From Flavobacterium sp. Root420 (lineage in GTDB: Bacteria; Bacteroidota; Bacteroidia; Flavobacteriales; Flavobacteriaceae): a DNA stretch of 64,000 bases. The DNA lies in the NCBI RefSeq assembly GCF_001427905.1, contig NZ_LMEF01000030.1:186001-250000 (forward strand). The letters run 5' to 3'. How positions within the stretch are numbered: the stretch's first letter is position 1; every line of letters starts with the position of its first letter. A program made the translations under genes and the position numbers. The notes beneath the pieces were generated by a model. The model did no database searches. It was not told the DNA's origin and worked only from the letters and a program-made list of their open reading frames with translations. Below, one piece after another: positions 16,246 through 24,796 of this stretch.

Positions 16246-16848
16246 TTAAGAATTAAGAATTTTTTCTAAATGCTTTGTATAATTTTCTTTAAAGATGTCA
16301 ATGTTTTCGGCGGTAGCACCTTTTTCAACGTCGTGGAAATGGAAACTGTCTAGTTTTTCCATACCTACAAATTTATTCATTTTATGGAAACCAAACATAG
16401 CTCCTTCATCTACAGAAGTTTCTTCGAAGAATTCTCCCGGAAGTGTAAAAGCAGTTGCAGGCGCATTCCAGCTTGTGGTTAGTATGTATTTACGACCGTG
16501 TAATTGTCCGCCGGTTCCATAATTTATATCCGGATTTGTTCTCGTTCTTCCGTCGCTTTTGTAAATTCCTTTGTTGTGGCCGGCTGTAAAAACGTCGTCG
16601 ATGTATTTTTTGAAAAGGTTTGGTAATTGAAACCACCAAACGGGTGTATGATATACTACAACATCGGCCCAAACGAATTTTTTGACTTCATCATCGAGAT
16701 CAAAATCTTGTTTGATGTCGGTTGTTTTTATTTCGAATTGCTTACTGTTTGTTAGGTATTCGATTGTCCAATCGGTAACGGTTTGATTAAATTTCCCACC
16801 TGAATGAGCGAAATTTTGACTTCCGTTGATGATAAATATTTTTTTCAT
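16246..16848 (-). CDS. NAD(P)H quinone reductase, MdaB-like flavodoxin fold
   Basis: 200 residues from the start chosen here, MKKIFIINGSQNFAHSGGKFN; a longer frame opens upstream to 16956 but its extra 36 residues run through a repeat-like spacer and are not conserved-looking. Motifs: FMN loop near 8-20, VVYHTPVWWFQLPNLFKKYIDDVF (residues about 75-98), TTSWNAPATAF. This matches modulator-of-drug-activity B proteins, two-electron FAD quinone reductases that protect against redox cyclers. First gene of the operon. Confidence 0.88.
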   Translation of the reverse strand: MKKIFIINGSQNFAHSGGKFNQTVTDWTIEYLTNSKQFEIKTTDIKQDFDLDDEVKKFVWADVVVYHTPVWWFQLPNLFKKYIDDVFTAGHNKGIYKSDGRTRTNPDINYGTGGQLHGRKYILTTSWNAPATAFTLPGEFFEETSVDEGAMFGFHKMNKFVGMEKLDSFHFHDVEKGATAENIDIFKENYTKHLEKILNS

Positions 16849-16876
16849 GTCTTTAATCTTCTTATGAAATTTTGAG

Positions 16877-16955
16877 TGTGAGGGATAGAGGCGGTATCCT
16901 TTTGTGCAGTGGAACGGAACAAAAGATATAGCCGAAAGCCCGACCCGGAGGGACA
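16877..16955. repeat. Degenerate palindromic repeat with GGTATCCTTTTGTG core
   Basis: Spacer between aldo-keto reductase stop and MdaB-like start. The core GCGGTATCCTTTTGTGC and the facing GAACAAAAGATATAGC resemble the central part of the AGCCCCGATA family (3787, 10785). The 5' end of the longer upstream reading frame comes from this repeat. Confidence 0.5.
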
Positions 16956-16972
16956 CACCCTAATTATTCTTA

Positions 16973-17959
16973 TTATTTTACTTTTGAAATAGCCTGATCA
17001 ATGAAATCTAATTCGGAACCAGATAAATCAAAATCCATTGCTTTTGCATTTGAAATCGCTTGTTCTGCATTTCTTGCTCCGGCCAAAACGATTGTGATTC
17101 CTTTTTGTAAAGTAGTCCAGCGTAAAACCAATTGAGAAATCGAAATGTGTTTTGCATTTGCTAATGAACTCAATTCTTCAACCAAAGTTTTTACTTTTTG
17201 AAGATCGAATTGTCCGAAATAGCCATTTCTATGATCGTTGTCTTTTAGTTTGCTGTCTGTGAAATATTTTCCGGTTAATAAACCTCTTTCCATTGGACTA
17301 TAAGCGATAATTCCGATGCTTTCTGCAAGGGTTAACGGAATCAAATCGGTTTCGATTTTGCGATTCAGCATACTAAACGGAACCTGGTTGGAGGCTAACT
17401 GAATTGTTTTTTGCGCTTCCTGAATTTGAGATACGCTATAATTGCTAACTCCGGCTGCTCTGATTTTCCCTTGTTCAATTAAAGTTTCTAAGGCTTCCAT
17501 TGTTTCCTGAATTGGAGTAGTGGAGTCCGGCCAGTGAATTTGTAACAAGTCAATATAATCGGTTTGAAGACGTTTAAGGCTTTCTTCCACTTCTTTAACA
17601 ATGTTGCTTTTTGAGGCGTATTTATAAATTGGAATTTTCTTTCCGTTATCATCGGCATCGAAAAAGAAATCGCCTTTTCCGTTATTGCTTCCGTCCCAAA
17701 CCAAACCAAATTTGGTTAATAATTGCACTTTCGAACGATCTTGTGTTTTTAAGGCTTCACCAATCATTTCTTCGCTTAAACCAAATCCGTAAAAAGGAGC
17801 AGTGTCGATTGTGGTCACGCCGTTGTCGATTGACGCATGAATAGAAGCGATTGAATCTGCTTTTTCGTTTCCGCCCCACATGTTTCCGCCAATGGCAAAT
17901 GCGCCGTATGTAATAGTTGATAATTCAAGTTCGGTATTGCCTAATTTTCTATATTCCAT
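16973..17959 (-). CDS. Aldo/keto reductase
   Basis: 328 residues, a TIM-barrel aldo-keto reductase. Seen: MEYRKLGNTELELSTITYGAF start, catalytic Asp and Tyr in TIDTAPFYGFGLSEEMIGEAL, Lys in LLTKFG, His in LLQIHWPDS, and a C-terminal NADPH-binding region WTTLQKGITIVLAGARNAEQ. It would reduce aldehydes or ketones with NADPH. The gene lies upstream of the quinone-reductase operon on the same strand and divergent from an AraC gene, which may control it. Confidence 0.92.
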   Translation of the reverse strand: MEYRKLGNTELELSTITYGAFAIGGNMWGGNEKADSIASIHASIDNGVTTIDTAPFYGFGLSEEMIGEALKTQDRSKVQLLTKFGLVWDGSNNGKGDFFFDADDNGKKIPIYKYASKSNIVKEVEESLKRLQTDYIDLLQIHWPDSTTPIQETMEALETLIEQGKIRAAGVSNYSVSQIQEAQKTIQLASNQVPFSMLNRKIETDLIPLTLAESIGIIAYSPMERGLLTGKYFTDSKLKDNDHRNGYFGQFDLQKVKTLVEELSSLANAKHISISQLVLRWTTLQKGITIVLAGARNAEQAISNAKAMDFDLSGSELDFIDQAISKVK

Positions 17960-17993
17960 AATGTTGTATTTTTAAATCTTAAATTTCACTTGG

Positions 17994-18055
17994 CAAAATT
18001 ATACCATTTTTAAGAGTGTTAACTTGTATATATTTGTCTTTTTTATGTAGATTTG
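17994..18055. promoter_or_regulatory. Divergent promoter region, aldo-keto reductase and AraC
   Basis: Minus strand: TAATTTTG at 17994-18001, 35 bp before the aldo-keto reductase start. Plus strand: TAGATTTG at 18048-18055 with TTG at 18024-18026 (21-bp gap), 23 bp before the AraC start; another TATATTTG lies at 18029-18036. Confidence 0.5.
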
Positions 18056-18078
18056 CAACTTCAAATAATTTACACCTC

Positions 18079-18924
18079 ATGAAAAAAGAAAATTTATACG
18101 AGCCGTTTACCGTTTCCTTTGAAACTCTGGATGAATATCCGGATGTTGGAGATCGTCATAATTTCTTCGAATTGGTTTATATTTTGGGAGGAACCGGAAG
18201 ACAATGCATCAACAAAAATATTTTTGAATATGATGCCGGGCATATGTTTTTATTGACGCCTGAAGATTGCCATAATTTTACGATTGAGACGAAAACGAAG
18301 TTTTTCTTTTTGAGATTCAATGATATTTATTTGAAAAACTCAAGTTTACAAAATGAAAATATTCAGCGTTTAGAATATATTTTGCAGAATGCGAATCATC
18401 AGCCAGGTTGTATTTTGAAGAATCAGGCCGATAAATGTTTGGTAAAAGTAATGGTAGAAGCCATTATTCGGGAACATCAGGATAAAGATGTTTATAATAA
18501 AGAACTGATTCAGCAATTGGTCAATACATTGATTATTGTTGTTGCCCGAAATATTGCGAAGTATTTGCCAGAGCAGGTAAATATTGGTTGTGAGGCAAAA
18601 GCAATGGATATTTTGCAATATATTCAGAATAATATTTATTATCCCGAAAGAATAAAAGCAGAATCATTAAGTGAGTATTTCGGAATTTCGAATACGTATT
18701 TGGGACGTTATTTTAAGAAACATGCTAACGAAACCATGCAACAGTATATCAGCAATTATAAAACGAAACTGATCGAACATCGTTTGCAGTTCAGCGATAA
18801 ACGGATCAATGAAATTGCTTATGAATTCGGCTTTACGGATGAAAGTCACTTTAATAAATTCTTTAAGAAACAAAGAGGGAATAGTCCTTCGGAGTTTAGG
18901 AAGACGATACGAATTAGTGCGTGA
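18079..18924 (+). CDS. AraC-family transcriptional regulator
   Basis: 281 residues from the ATG chosen here; an upstream GTG at 18016 would add 21 residues but overlaps the likely promoter. N-terminal cupin-type sensor (about 15-150; HNFFELVYILGGTGRQ, GHMFLLTPEDCHNF) and C-terminal double helix-turn-helix (about 185-280; LSEYFGISNTYLGRYFKKH, INEIAYEFGFTDESHFNKFFKKQ). Likely regulates the divergent aldo-keto reductase/quinone reductase genes. Confidence 0.88.
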   Translation: MKKENLYEPFTVSFETLDEYPDVGDRHNFFELVYILGGTGRQCINKNIFEYDAGHMFLLTPEDCHNFTIETKTKFFFLRFNDIYLKNSSLQNENIQRLEYILQNANHQPGCILKNQADKCLVKVMVEAIIREHQDKDVYNKELIQQLVNTLIIVVARNIAKYLPEQVNIGCEAKAMDILQYIQNNIYYPERIKAESLSEYFGISNTYLGRYFKKHANETMQQYISNYKTKLIEHRLQFSDKRINEIAYEFGFTDESHFNKFFKKQRGNSPSEFRKTIRISA

Positions 18925-18930
18925 TAAATT

Positions 18931-19116
18931 GGCACGCGGATGACGCGGATTCGCAAGCGAAAACACGGATTATCGCGGATTTTTTTTTTTGGCCACAGAT
19001 TAAGGGATTAAAATGATTTTTTTAATCTGTGTGAATTTGTGGTAGAAATTTTTTAGCCACAGATTAATGGATTAAAATGGTTTTTTAATCTGTGTAAATC
19101 TGTGCAATCAGTGGCA
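18931..19116. repeat. Cluster of palindromic repeats after the AraC gene
   Basis: Three units: 18931-18982 (GGCACGCGGATGACGCGGAT, related to 13470-13625), 18992-19043 (GCCACAGATTAAGGGATT facing AATCTGTGTGAATTTGTGG) and 19056-19115 (GCCACAGATTAATGGATT facing AATCTGTGTAAATCTGTG). The last two are tandem copies of one hairpin element. They separate convergent genes and may serve as terminators. Confidence 0.75.
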
Positions 19117-19123
19117 GAAAAAA

Positions 19124-19885
19124 CTAAATAATCTTTTTAATTACACGCAGTTTATGCGTGTGTTTATTCAATTCGGGATTGTAAATTCCTAAGTGGTCTA
19201 AACGGTCAATACGAACTTTTCCACTGGCGTGAATGATGTAATTATTGTCCATAATGATTCCGACATGGATGATGTTTCCTTCGTCATTGTCGAAAAAGGC
19301 AAGATCACCTGCTTCGCTTTCTTCAATAAAACTTAAAGGTTCTCCGTCAAGTGCTTGCTGTGACGCATCACGATGAATTTTGTAGCCGTTTAATTTATAA
19401 ACCATTTGAGTAAAACCGGAACAATCAATACCAAAAGGTGTTTTTCCGCCCCAAAGATAAGGTGCGTTCAAATACATAAAAGCGGTATTTATTAAAGCAC
19501 TTTTTGGTTTGACTCCACTGGTTTTTGTGCCTTCGAAATCAAAGTTTGAGGTATTGATTTCGCTATTGTTTAAAAAGGTAAGGGAAGCGCCAAGCGGAAT
19601 TGGCAATAATAAATTTTCCGGAGCTGTGATATAATCTATCAAATCAGCATTTAGAATAATAGCTTCTTTGCTTAACTGATTGTAATTTGCTTCTGAAATT
19701 ACCTGATATTGTTTGGAATCTACCCAGCCTTCATAATCATCAAACTGGATCTTTATTAGGGCCCACTGATTTTGGCGTTCTAAAATTTCGATGTGCTCGC
19801 CAAACAAAAGTTGTGTAACGATTTCACTTCTGTCACTTGGTTCAGATCGAACGGGTACTATGGCGAGATTGCAAATTCCGAACAT
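19124..19885 (-). CDS. NlpC/P60 cysteine peptidase (C40) with SH3 domain
   Basis: 253 residues. N-terminal bacterial SH3 domain (about 1-62, FGEHIEILERQNQWALIKI..YEGWVDSKQY) and a linker region, then the NlpC/P60 domain (about 130-250) with catalytic Cys155 in FGIDCSGF, His207 in NIIHVGIIMDN and a further polar residue near 219. Members cut the gamma-D-Glu-diaminopimelate bond of murein peptides. No signal peptide is visible, so it may act on recycled muropeptides in the cytoplasm (YkfC-like). It is followed downstream by repeats and preceded by the thiolase gene. Confidence 0.88.
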   Translation of the reverse strand: MFGICNLAIVPVRSEPSDRSEIVTQLLFGEHIEILERQNQWALIKIQFDDYEGWVDSKQYQVISEANYNQLSKEAIILNADLIDYITAPENLLLPIPLGASLTFLNNSEINTSNFDFEGTKTSGVKPKSALINTAFMYLNAPYLWGGKTPFGIDCSGFTQMVYKLNGYKIHRDASQQALDGEPLSFIEESEAGDLAFFDNDEGNIIHVGIIMDNNYIIHASGKVRIDRLDHLGIYNPELNKHTHKLRVIKKII

Positions 19886-19953
19886 TTAGGGTAATTTATA
19901 AGTTGAAAGATTAGGAGTTATTTACAACAACTCCTAATTTAAGGTAATATTAT

Positions 19954-21132
19954 TTAAGCTCTTTCGATAACAATTGCCGAAGCACCTCCACCGCCATTGC
20001 AAATTGCGGCAGCACCGGTTTTAGCATTGTTTTGTTCTAAAACATTCAGTAAAGTTACAATGATTCTGGCTCCCGAGCATCCAAGAGGATGTCCTAATGA
20101 AACAGCGCCTCCATTTACGTTTACTTTATCGTTATCTAAGTTAAGAATTTTTGAATTAGCTAAACCAACAACTGCAAAAGCTTCGTTGAATTCGAAATAA
20201 TCGACATCTCCAATTGCGATTCCAGCTTTGTCTAATGCTTTTGGTAATGCTTTTGCCGGGCTTGTGGTAAACCATTTTGGTTCCTGAGCAGCATCTGCAT
20301 AACTTTTTATATAGGCAAGAGGTTTTAATCCTAATGCGTTTGCTTTTTCTTCAGACATTAAAACTAAAGCAGCAGCTCCATCGTTTATTGTCGAGGCATT
20401 AGCCGCAGTAACAGTTCCGTCTTTTGTAAAAACAGCTGCTAATGAAGGAATCTTGTCCAATTTTACATTAGTGTATTCTTCGTCTTTAGAAACGATAATT
20501 GGCTCACCACGTCTTTGTGGAACTTCGACAGGAACAATTTCGTTGTTGAATTTTCCGGCATCCCAGGCTTTTGCGCTTCTCTCATACGATTGAATGGCAT
20601 AATTGTCCTGTTCTTCACGGCTGATGTTGTATTCAGACGCACATAAATCAGCGCAAACTCCCATTGCGTTGTTATCGTAAGCATCTGTCAAACCATCTTT
20701 TTGCATTCCGTCAAGCATTGTTGCAGGTCCGAATTTTGTTCCGTTACGCATTTGTACGTAATGCGGAATCAAACTCATGTTTTCCATTCCTCCGGCAACT
20801 ACAATTTCTGCATCGCCACAAGCGATAGCCTGTGCTGCGAACATTACAGCTTTCATTCCGGAAGCACAAACTTTGTTTACAGTTGTAGCAGCAACTTCTT
20901 CAGACAAACCGGCAAAAAGTGCCGCCTGACGTGCGGGAGCTTGTCCAACTCCTGCCTGAACAACGTTGCCCATAAAAACTTCATCAACTAATTTTGGGTC
21001 TAGGTTAATTTTTTGAAGTGCGCCTTTTATAGCGGCAGCACCTAATTTTGGTGCGGGTACGGTAGATAACCCTCCCATGAAACTTCCGATAGGTGTTCTA
21101 ACGGCAGAAACGATAACAACTCTTTTGTTCAT
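19954..21132 (-). CDS. Acetyl-CoA C-acetyltransferase (thiolase)
   Basis: 392 residues, full-length thiolase. Catalytic residues visible: acyl-accepting Cys89 in NKVCASGM, His348 in SLGHPLG and Cys378 in ICNGGGG. It condenses two acetyl-CoA or cleaves acetoacetyl-CoA; length and motifs fit the biosynthetic/degradative type II group. A single gene 68 bp upstream of the peptidase gene on the same strand, divergent from the tRNA cluster. Confidence 0.94.
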   Translation of the reverse strand: MNKRVVIVSAVRTPIGSFMGGLSTVPAPKLGAAAIKGALQKINLDPKLVDEVFMGNVVQAGVGQAPARQAALFAGLSEEVAATTVNKVCASGMKAVMFAAQAIACGDAEIVVAGGMENMSLIPHYVQMRNGTKFGPATMLDGMQKDGLTDAYDNNAMGVCADLCASEYNISREEQDNYAIQSYERSAKAWDAGKFNNEIVPVEVPQRRGEPIIVSKDEEYTNVKLDKIPSLAAVFTKDGTVTAANASTINDGAAALVLMSEEKANALGLKPLAYIKSYADAAQEPKWFTTSPAKALPKALDKAGIAIGDVDYFEFNEAFAVVGLANSKILNLDNDKVNVNGGAVSLGHPLGCSGARIIVTLLNVLEQNNAKTGAAAICNGGGGASAIVIERA

Positions 21133-21308
21133 TTTCTGTGTAATATTAGTTAATCAAGCAAATTTACTCTTTATTTGAATAATTTCAAATTTTGTATCAA
21201 TTCGATTGAGTTTTAAGTTTAAATGAATTTTTTGTTAATTCTATTCGTTTGATTGTGAAGTGGTTTAAAAAAAAGATTGAAAAAAGATAAAAAAAAGCGC
21301 AAAAATAG

Positions 21309-21339
21309 TTGTGAGAAATATAATGTTGACTTACATTTG
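21309..21339 (+). promoter_or_regulatory. tRNA cluster promoter
   Basis: TTG (21309-21311), 20-bp gap, TACATTTG (21332-21339), a full match to the Bacteroidota vegetative promoter, about 32 bp upstream of tRNA-Ser. Confidence 0.7.
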
Positions 21340-21371
21340 CAACCGCAAAACAGGACACGTTCCTTGAGCTT

Positions 21372-21455
21372 GGAGAGGTGCCAGAGCGGTAATGGAGCAG
21401 ATTGCTAATCTGTCGACGGGTAACCGTCGCCAGGGTTCGAGTCCCTGTCTCTCCG
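21372..21455 (+). tRNA. tRNA-Ser (GCT)
   Basis: Acceptor GGAGAGG/TCTCTCC with discriminator G, anticodon loop TTGCTAA giving GCT, long variable arm (class II) and T-arm CAGGG-TTCGAGT-CCCTG. 84 nt without CCA. Confidence 0.95.
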
Positions 21456-21470
21456 CTTAATTTTTGCTTT

Positions 21471-21545
21471 CGGGGTGTAGCGTAGCCCGGTTATCGCGCC
21501 TGCTTTGGGAGCAGGAGGCCGCAGGTTCGAATCCTGCCACCCCGA
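21471..21545 (+). tRNA. tRNA-Pro (TGG)
   Basis: Acceptor CGGGGTG/CACCCCG, discriminator A, anticodon stem CCTGC/GCAGG around loop TTTGGGA (anticodon TGG), T-arm GCAGG-TTCGAAT-CCTGC. 75 nt. Confidence 0.95.
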
Positions 21546-21576
21546 CAGAAACTTTGCCATAAGTTTTAAAACAAAT

Positions 21577-21650
<74 letters not shown>

Positions 21651-21652
21651 CG

Positions 21653-21682
21653 AAAAGCCACTCATTTGAGTGGCTTTTTTGT
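21653..21682 (+). terminator. Terminator after tRNA-Arg
   Basis: Perfect 12-bp stem AAAAGCCACTCA/TGAGTGGCTTTT with a TT loop and a T run, 2 bp after tRNA-Arg. Confidence 0.85.
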
Positions 21683-21698
21683 TTTGTATTGGTTTTTA

Positions 21699-21774
21699 GT
21701 GCGCATCGCTTAGCTGGATAGAGCATCCCGATTTTCAATCGGGACGGGCGAAAGTTCAAATCCTTCTGCGTTCA
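21699..21774 (+). pseudogene. Degenerate tRNA-Arg-like copy (apparent anticodon TTC)
   Basis: The D-arm AGCTGGATAGAGCA and 3' end CCTTCTGCGTTCA match tRNA-Arg(TCT) 120 bp upstream, but the acceptor has a mismatch (GTGCGCA/TGCGTTC), the T-stem has an A-C mismatch (GAAAG/CCTTC), and the anticodon arm is replaced by an 8-bp hairpin TCCCGATT-TTC-AATCGGGA with one extra base. Nominal anticodon TTC (Glu) in an Arg body is unlikely to be functional; pseudo-tRNA is the preferred reading. Confidence 0.6.
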
Positions 21775-21778
21775 TATT

Positions 21779-21819
21779 ACAGTCCAAATCAGAAAAAACC
21801 GTATTTGGACTGTTTTTTT
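21779..21819 (+). terminator. Terminator after the tRNA-like copy
   Basis: 11-bp stem ACAGTCCAAAT/ATTTGGACTGT followed by T7. Its retention 4 bp after the tRNA-like copy suggests that copy is or was a separate transcribed unit. Confidence 0.8.
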
Positions 21820-21853
21820 AACTTGTAAATTCATGGTATTGCTAATAAAATGG

Positions 21854-21891
21854 AAGAAGCCGTTTCACAAGCAACTTATGAACGGCTTCTT
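21854..21891 (-). terminator. Terminator at the 3' end of the UvrA-like gene
   Basis: 11-bp stem AAGAAGCCGTT/AACGGCTTCTT located directly after the UvrA-like stop codon on the minus strand, followed by a T-rich stretch. Confidence 0.65.
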
Positions 21892-21892
21892 A

Positions 21893-24151
21893 TTATTTTC
21901 CTTTACCTAAATGTTGCCTTAAATATTCTGCCGTTATGGAAACCATGTCTTTCAATAAGTCTGAAACTGTTCCGATAAACAAAATATTTCCTCCGTACTT
22001 ACCCGCACCGGGACCAATATCAATAATCCAATCTGCCTGAGCAATAACCTCAAGATTATGTTCTATAACGATTAGGGTATAATTATTGTCAACCAAATTA
22101 TCCATAAAATTTAAGAGCTTTTGGGTATCACTTGGATGTAACCCTGTGCTTGGTTCATCAAGAACGATTATTTTATTGGAATGTTTCAATTCTTTGGTCA
22201 ATTTCAGACGTTGTCTTTCCCCGGCTGAGAAACTGTCCAGCCGTTGCCCCAAAGTAAGGTAGCCTAAACCTAATTTAAGCAACATATCAAAGGATTTGTG
22301 ATACAATTCATCGGGGAAAAAATCAATAGCTTCCTCAACGGTCATATCCATTGTCTCTACAATATTTTTATTGTTATAAAAATACTTTAAGACCTGTGGT
22401 TTAAAACCCGAACCTCCGCAAACTTCACATGGTTGTTCTATGTCATCCATAAATGCCAGATCAATTTTTTCCACTCCAATTCCTTTACAATTTTTGCAAG
22501 CTCCCTCACTATTTCTACTAAAAAGTTTATCGGACACATTGTTTGCTTTTGCAAATCGTTTTCTTATATCATCAGATAAGTTTAAATATGTAAGCAGATT
22601 GGAGCGTATACTTGTGGCGAATAAAGACTGGTCAATAATTGTTATTTCAGGATAAAATTTAGGAAGTACTTTATTAATCAATGTACTTTTACCTGAACCT
22701 GCAACTCCTGTAACTACCGTCATTACGTTTTGAGGGATTTTTACATTGATGTTTTTAAGATTATATAGATTACCATTTTCAATTTCCAAATATCCTTTTG
22801 CACTTCTTGTTTTGTTGTTAATTTCAGATACTTTTGCAAAGTATAAACCAGTTTTTCCCTTTGACTTTTCTAATCCCTCAAATGTACCTTGATAAATAAT
22901 TTCTCCACCATTTTTCCCTGATTGTGGCCCCATATCAATGACCCAATCAGCGATTTTAATCAAATCAGGGTCGTGTTCAACAATTAAAACTGTATTGCTT
23001 TTATCTCTTATCTGTTTAATAATTGAAGCGATGTTTTGTAAATCCTTTGGATGGAGTCCTATGCTCGGCTCATCAAAAATATAGAGTAAGTCCGTCAGGT
23101 TATTCCCAAGGTTTCTTACCATTTTTATTCTTTGGCTTTCTCCGCCCGAAAGTGTATCTGTTCTTCTGTCCAATGTCAAATATTGTAATCCTATATTGAC
23201 GATGTTTAGAAGTTTCTTTTTAAGTTCAATAAGAATTATTTCAAAAGTTTGGGATTGTATGGAACTGACAAACTCTAAAAGCTCATCTATCGAAAGTGCT
23301 GTACAGTCGGCAATATTTTTATTATTAATTTTACAGGACAAAATTTTATCATTCAATCTTTTACCCTGACAGACTGGGCAAGGCTTTGTTATAATAATAT
23401 TTTTCAATGCCTCTTTTCGGGCGATATTCTCCTTTGATTGTTTCTTTAGAAATGCTTTCTCAATTCTGGGGATTATTCCTTCATATTTTGCTGTTTTCCA
23501 CCAGTCCTTATCGGGGTTCTTAGGCTTGTGTTCAGAAGCGTTCAGAAGCATTTCCCATTCTTCTAAAGTATAGTTTCCCAGCTTTTTATCATTATCAAAA
23601 TAACCTGACTGTGTATATCTCGTTAAACGCCAACCACCAGGCTGAAAAGTTGGGAATGCTATTGCACCCTCATTCAAAGATTTCTGTTTATCTATGAGAG
23701 CATCTACTTTAACCGTCTGTACAAAACCAAGCCCCTCACATTCCCGACACATTCCCAAAGGATTATTGAATGAAAACACATTGGAATATCCTACAAACGG
23801 CTTTCCCATTCGGGAAAAAAGTAGTCTTAAAGAAGCATACACATCTGTGACTGTTCCTACGGTTGACCTTGCACTTCCACCTAATCTTTTTTGGTTGATG
23901 ATAATGGGAACATTCAAGTTTTCAATTTTATCTACTTCCGGAACTCCAATATGTTGCAAGCGATTTCTTATAAAACTGCCTTGTGTTTCGTTGAACTGAC
24001 GTTGCGCTTCCGCTCCGATTGTTTCGAAAACCAAAGACGATTTCCCCGAACCCGAAACACCCGTAAAAACAGTAATCTGATTTTTGGGTATCTGTACAGA
24101 AATATTCTTCAGATTGTTTTGCCTTGCGTTTGTTATGATAATATTTTTCAT
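21893..24151 (-). CDS. Short UvrA-like ABC ATPase (excinuclease paralogue)
   Basis: 752 residues, about 190 shorter than canonical UvrA. Two ABC ATPase halves: Walker A GVSGSGKSS (31-39) and GVAGSGKST (near 479), signatures LSGGESQRIK and FSAGERQRLK, and zinc-binding pairs CPVCQGKRL and CKNCKGIG/CEVCGGSGF. The short length and lack of a UvrB-interaction region fit the UvrA2/DrrC-like group, some of which protect against DNA-intercalating drugs; housekeeping repair is less likely. It stands alone just past the tRNA cluster, and 645 bp of apparently empty DNA lies upstream. Confidence 0.88.
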   Translation of the reverse strand: MKNIIITNARQNNLKNISVQIPKNQITVFTGVSGSGKSSLVFETIGAEAQRQFNETQGSFIRNRLQHIGVPEVDKIENLNVPIIINQKRLGGSARSTVGTVTDVYASLRLLFSRMGKPFVGYSNVFSFNNPLGMCRECEGLGFVQTVKVDALIDKQKSLNEGAIAFPTFQPGGWRLTRYTQSGYFDNDKKLGNYTLEEWEMLLNASEHKPKNPDKDWWKTAKYEGIIPRIEKAFLKKQSKENIARKEALKNIIITKPCPVCQGKRLNDKILSCKINNKNIADCTALSIDELLEFVSSIQSQTFEIILIELKKKLLNIVNIGLQYLTLDRRTDTLSGGESQRIKMVRNLGNNLTDLLYIFDEPSIGLHPKDLQNIASIIKQIRDKSNTVLIVEHDPDLIKIADWVIDMGPQSGKNGGEIIYQGTFEGLEKSKGKTGLYFAKVSEINNKTRSAKGYLEIENGNLYNLKNINVKIPQNVMTVVTGVAGSGKSTLINKVLPKFYPEITIIDQSLFATSIRSNLLTYLNLSDDIRKRFAKANNVSDKLFSRNSEGACKNCKGIGVEKIDLAFMDDIEQPCEVCGGSGFKPQVLKYFYNNKNIVETMDMTVEEAIDFFPDELYHKSFDMLLKLGLGYLTLGQRLDSFSAGERQRLKLTKELKHSNKIIVLDEPSTGLHPSDTQKLLNFMDNLVDNNYTLIVIEHNLEVIAQADWIIDIGPGAGKYGGNILFIGTVSDLLKDMVSITAEYLRQHLGKGK

Positions 24152-24796
24152 GTTTATTAACTATGATAACAGCTAAAACGGGATGATTGAGATATTCGGT
24201 AGCTCCATTCAGATTTTTGATGGCTCATGTTATTTTTTTTACTTCCAGTTTGCCGCTTCCTTTAGTAAATCAATTTTTTTTTGTTATTGCCTAATCAAAA
24301 TCCCATATTTTCTTTATACATCATTAAACATTCATAGTATTAACATGAAAAAATTATGATGCGTTGGTACATCAGATAACAGCGGCAGTTTTTATTTGTT
24401 TTATAATCATGGCTTCCTGACAAGACCTGACCAATCTCATTATGAAATTAAAATATTTCCAGCGGAATGTTTTTAACTATAACAAAATTTTAACGCATAA
24501 CGACCTGGGGCTAATGGGGCACAAACAGAGGAAGTTGTCTATATAACAGAGGTGAGATGAAATACAAAAAAAGCGGAATACAGCAATGCCACACCCGCTC
24601 TTTTAACACTCTGTTAGTCCAGGTAAAAATACCTGTGTAATTTTCAAATTAGCGTGATGTATAGTAAAAAAATCCCTGCTTCCGGAGAAACAAGGATTTG
24701 AAAGAAAATTATATTTTGAAACAATTATTTTAATATGTAGTTAGTGGAACCAAGCGCTAATTGGTACATTGTCTTTCGTTTTTCAGGATTATGAAT
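24152..24796. other. Gene-free stretch upstream of the UvrA-like gene
   Basis: About 645 bp with no supported ORF. Apart from the terminator at 24666-24699 nothing recognisable was found; no clear TANNTTTG box for the UvrA-like gene was seen. Confidence 0.55.
24666..24699 (-). terminator. Terminator of the SDR operon
   Basis: On the minus strand AAATCCTTGTTTC pairs with GAAGCAGGGATTT (two G-U pairs) around TCCG and runs into T7. It lies about 100 bp past the stop of the last SDR gene. Confidence 0.65.

Noticed and set aside
16849..16956. Upstream extension of the MdaB-like gene
   Set aside because: The added 36 residues derive from a palindromic repeat and precede the family's usual start.
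21893..24151. Housekeeping UvrA
   Set aside because: Too short (752 residues versus about 940) and lacking the extra UvrB-interacting region; a paralogue fits better.
24152..24796. Possible small RNA or hidden gene upstream of the UvrA-like gene
   Set aside because: No promoter, structured element or ORF could be supported apart from the terminator hairpin.
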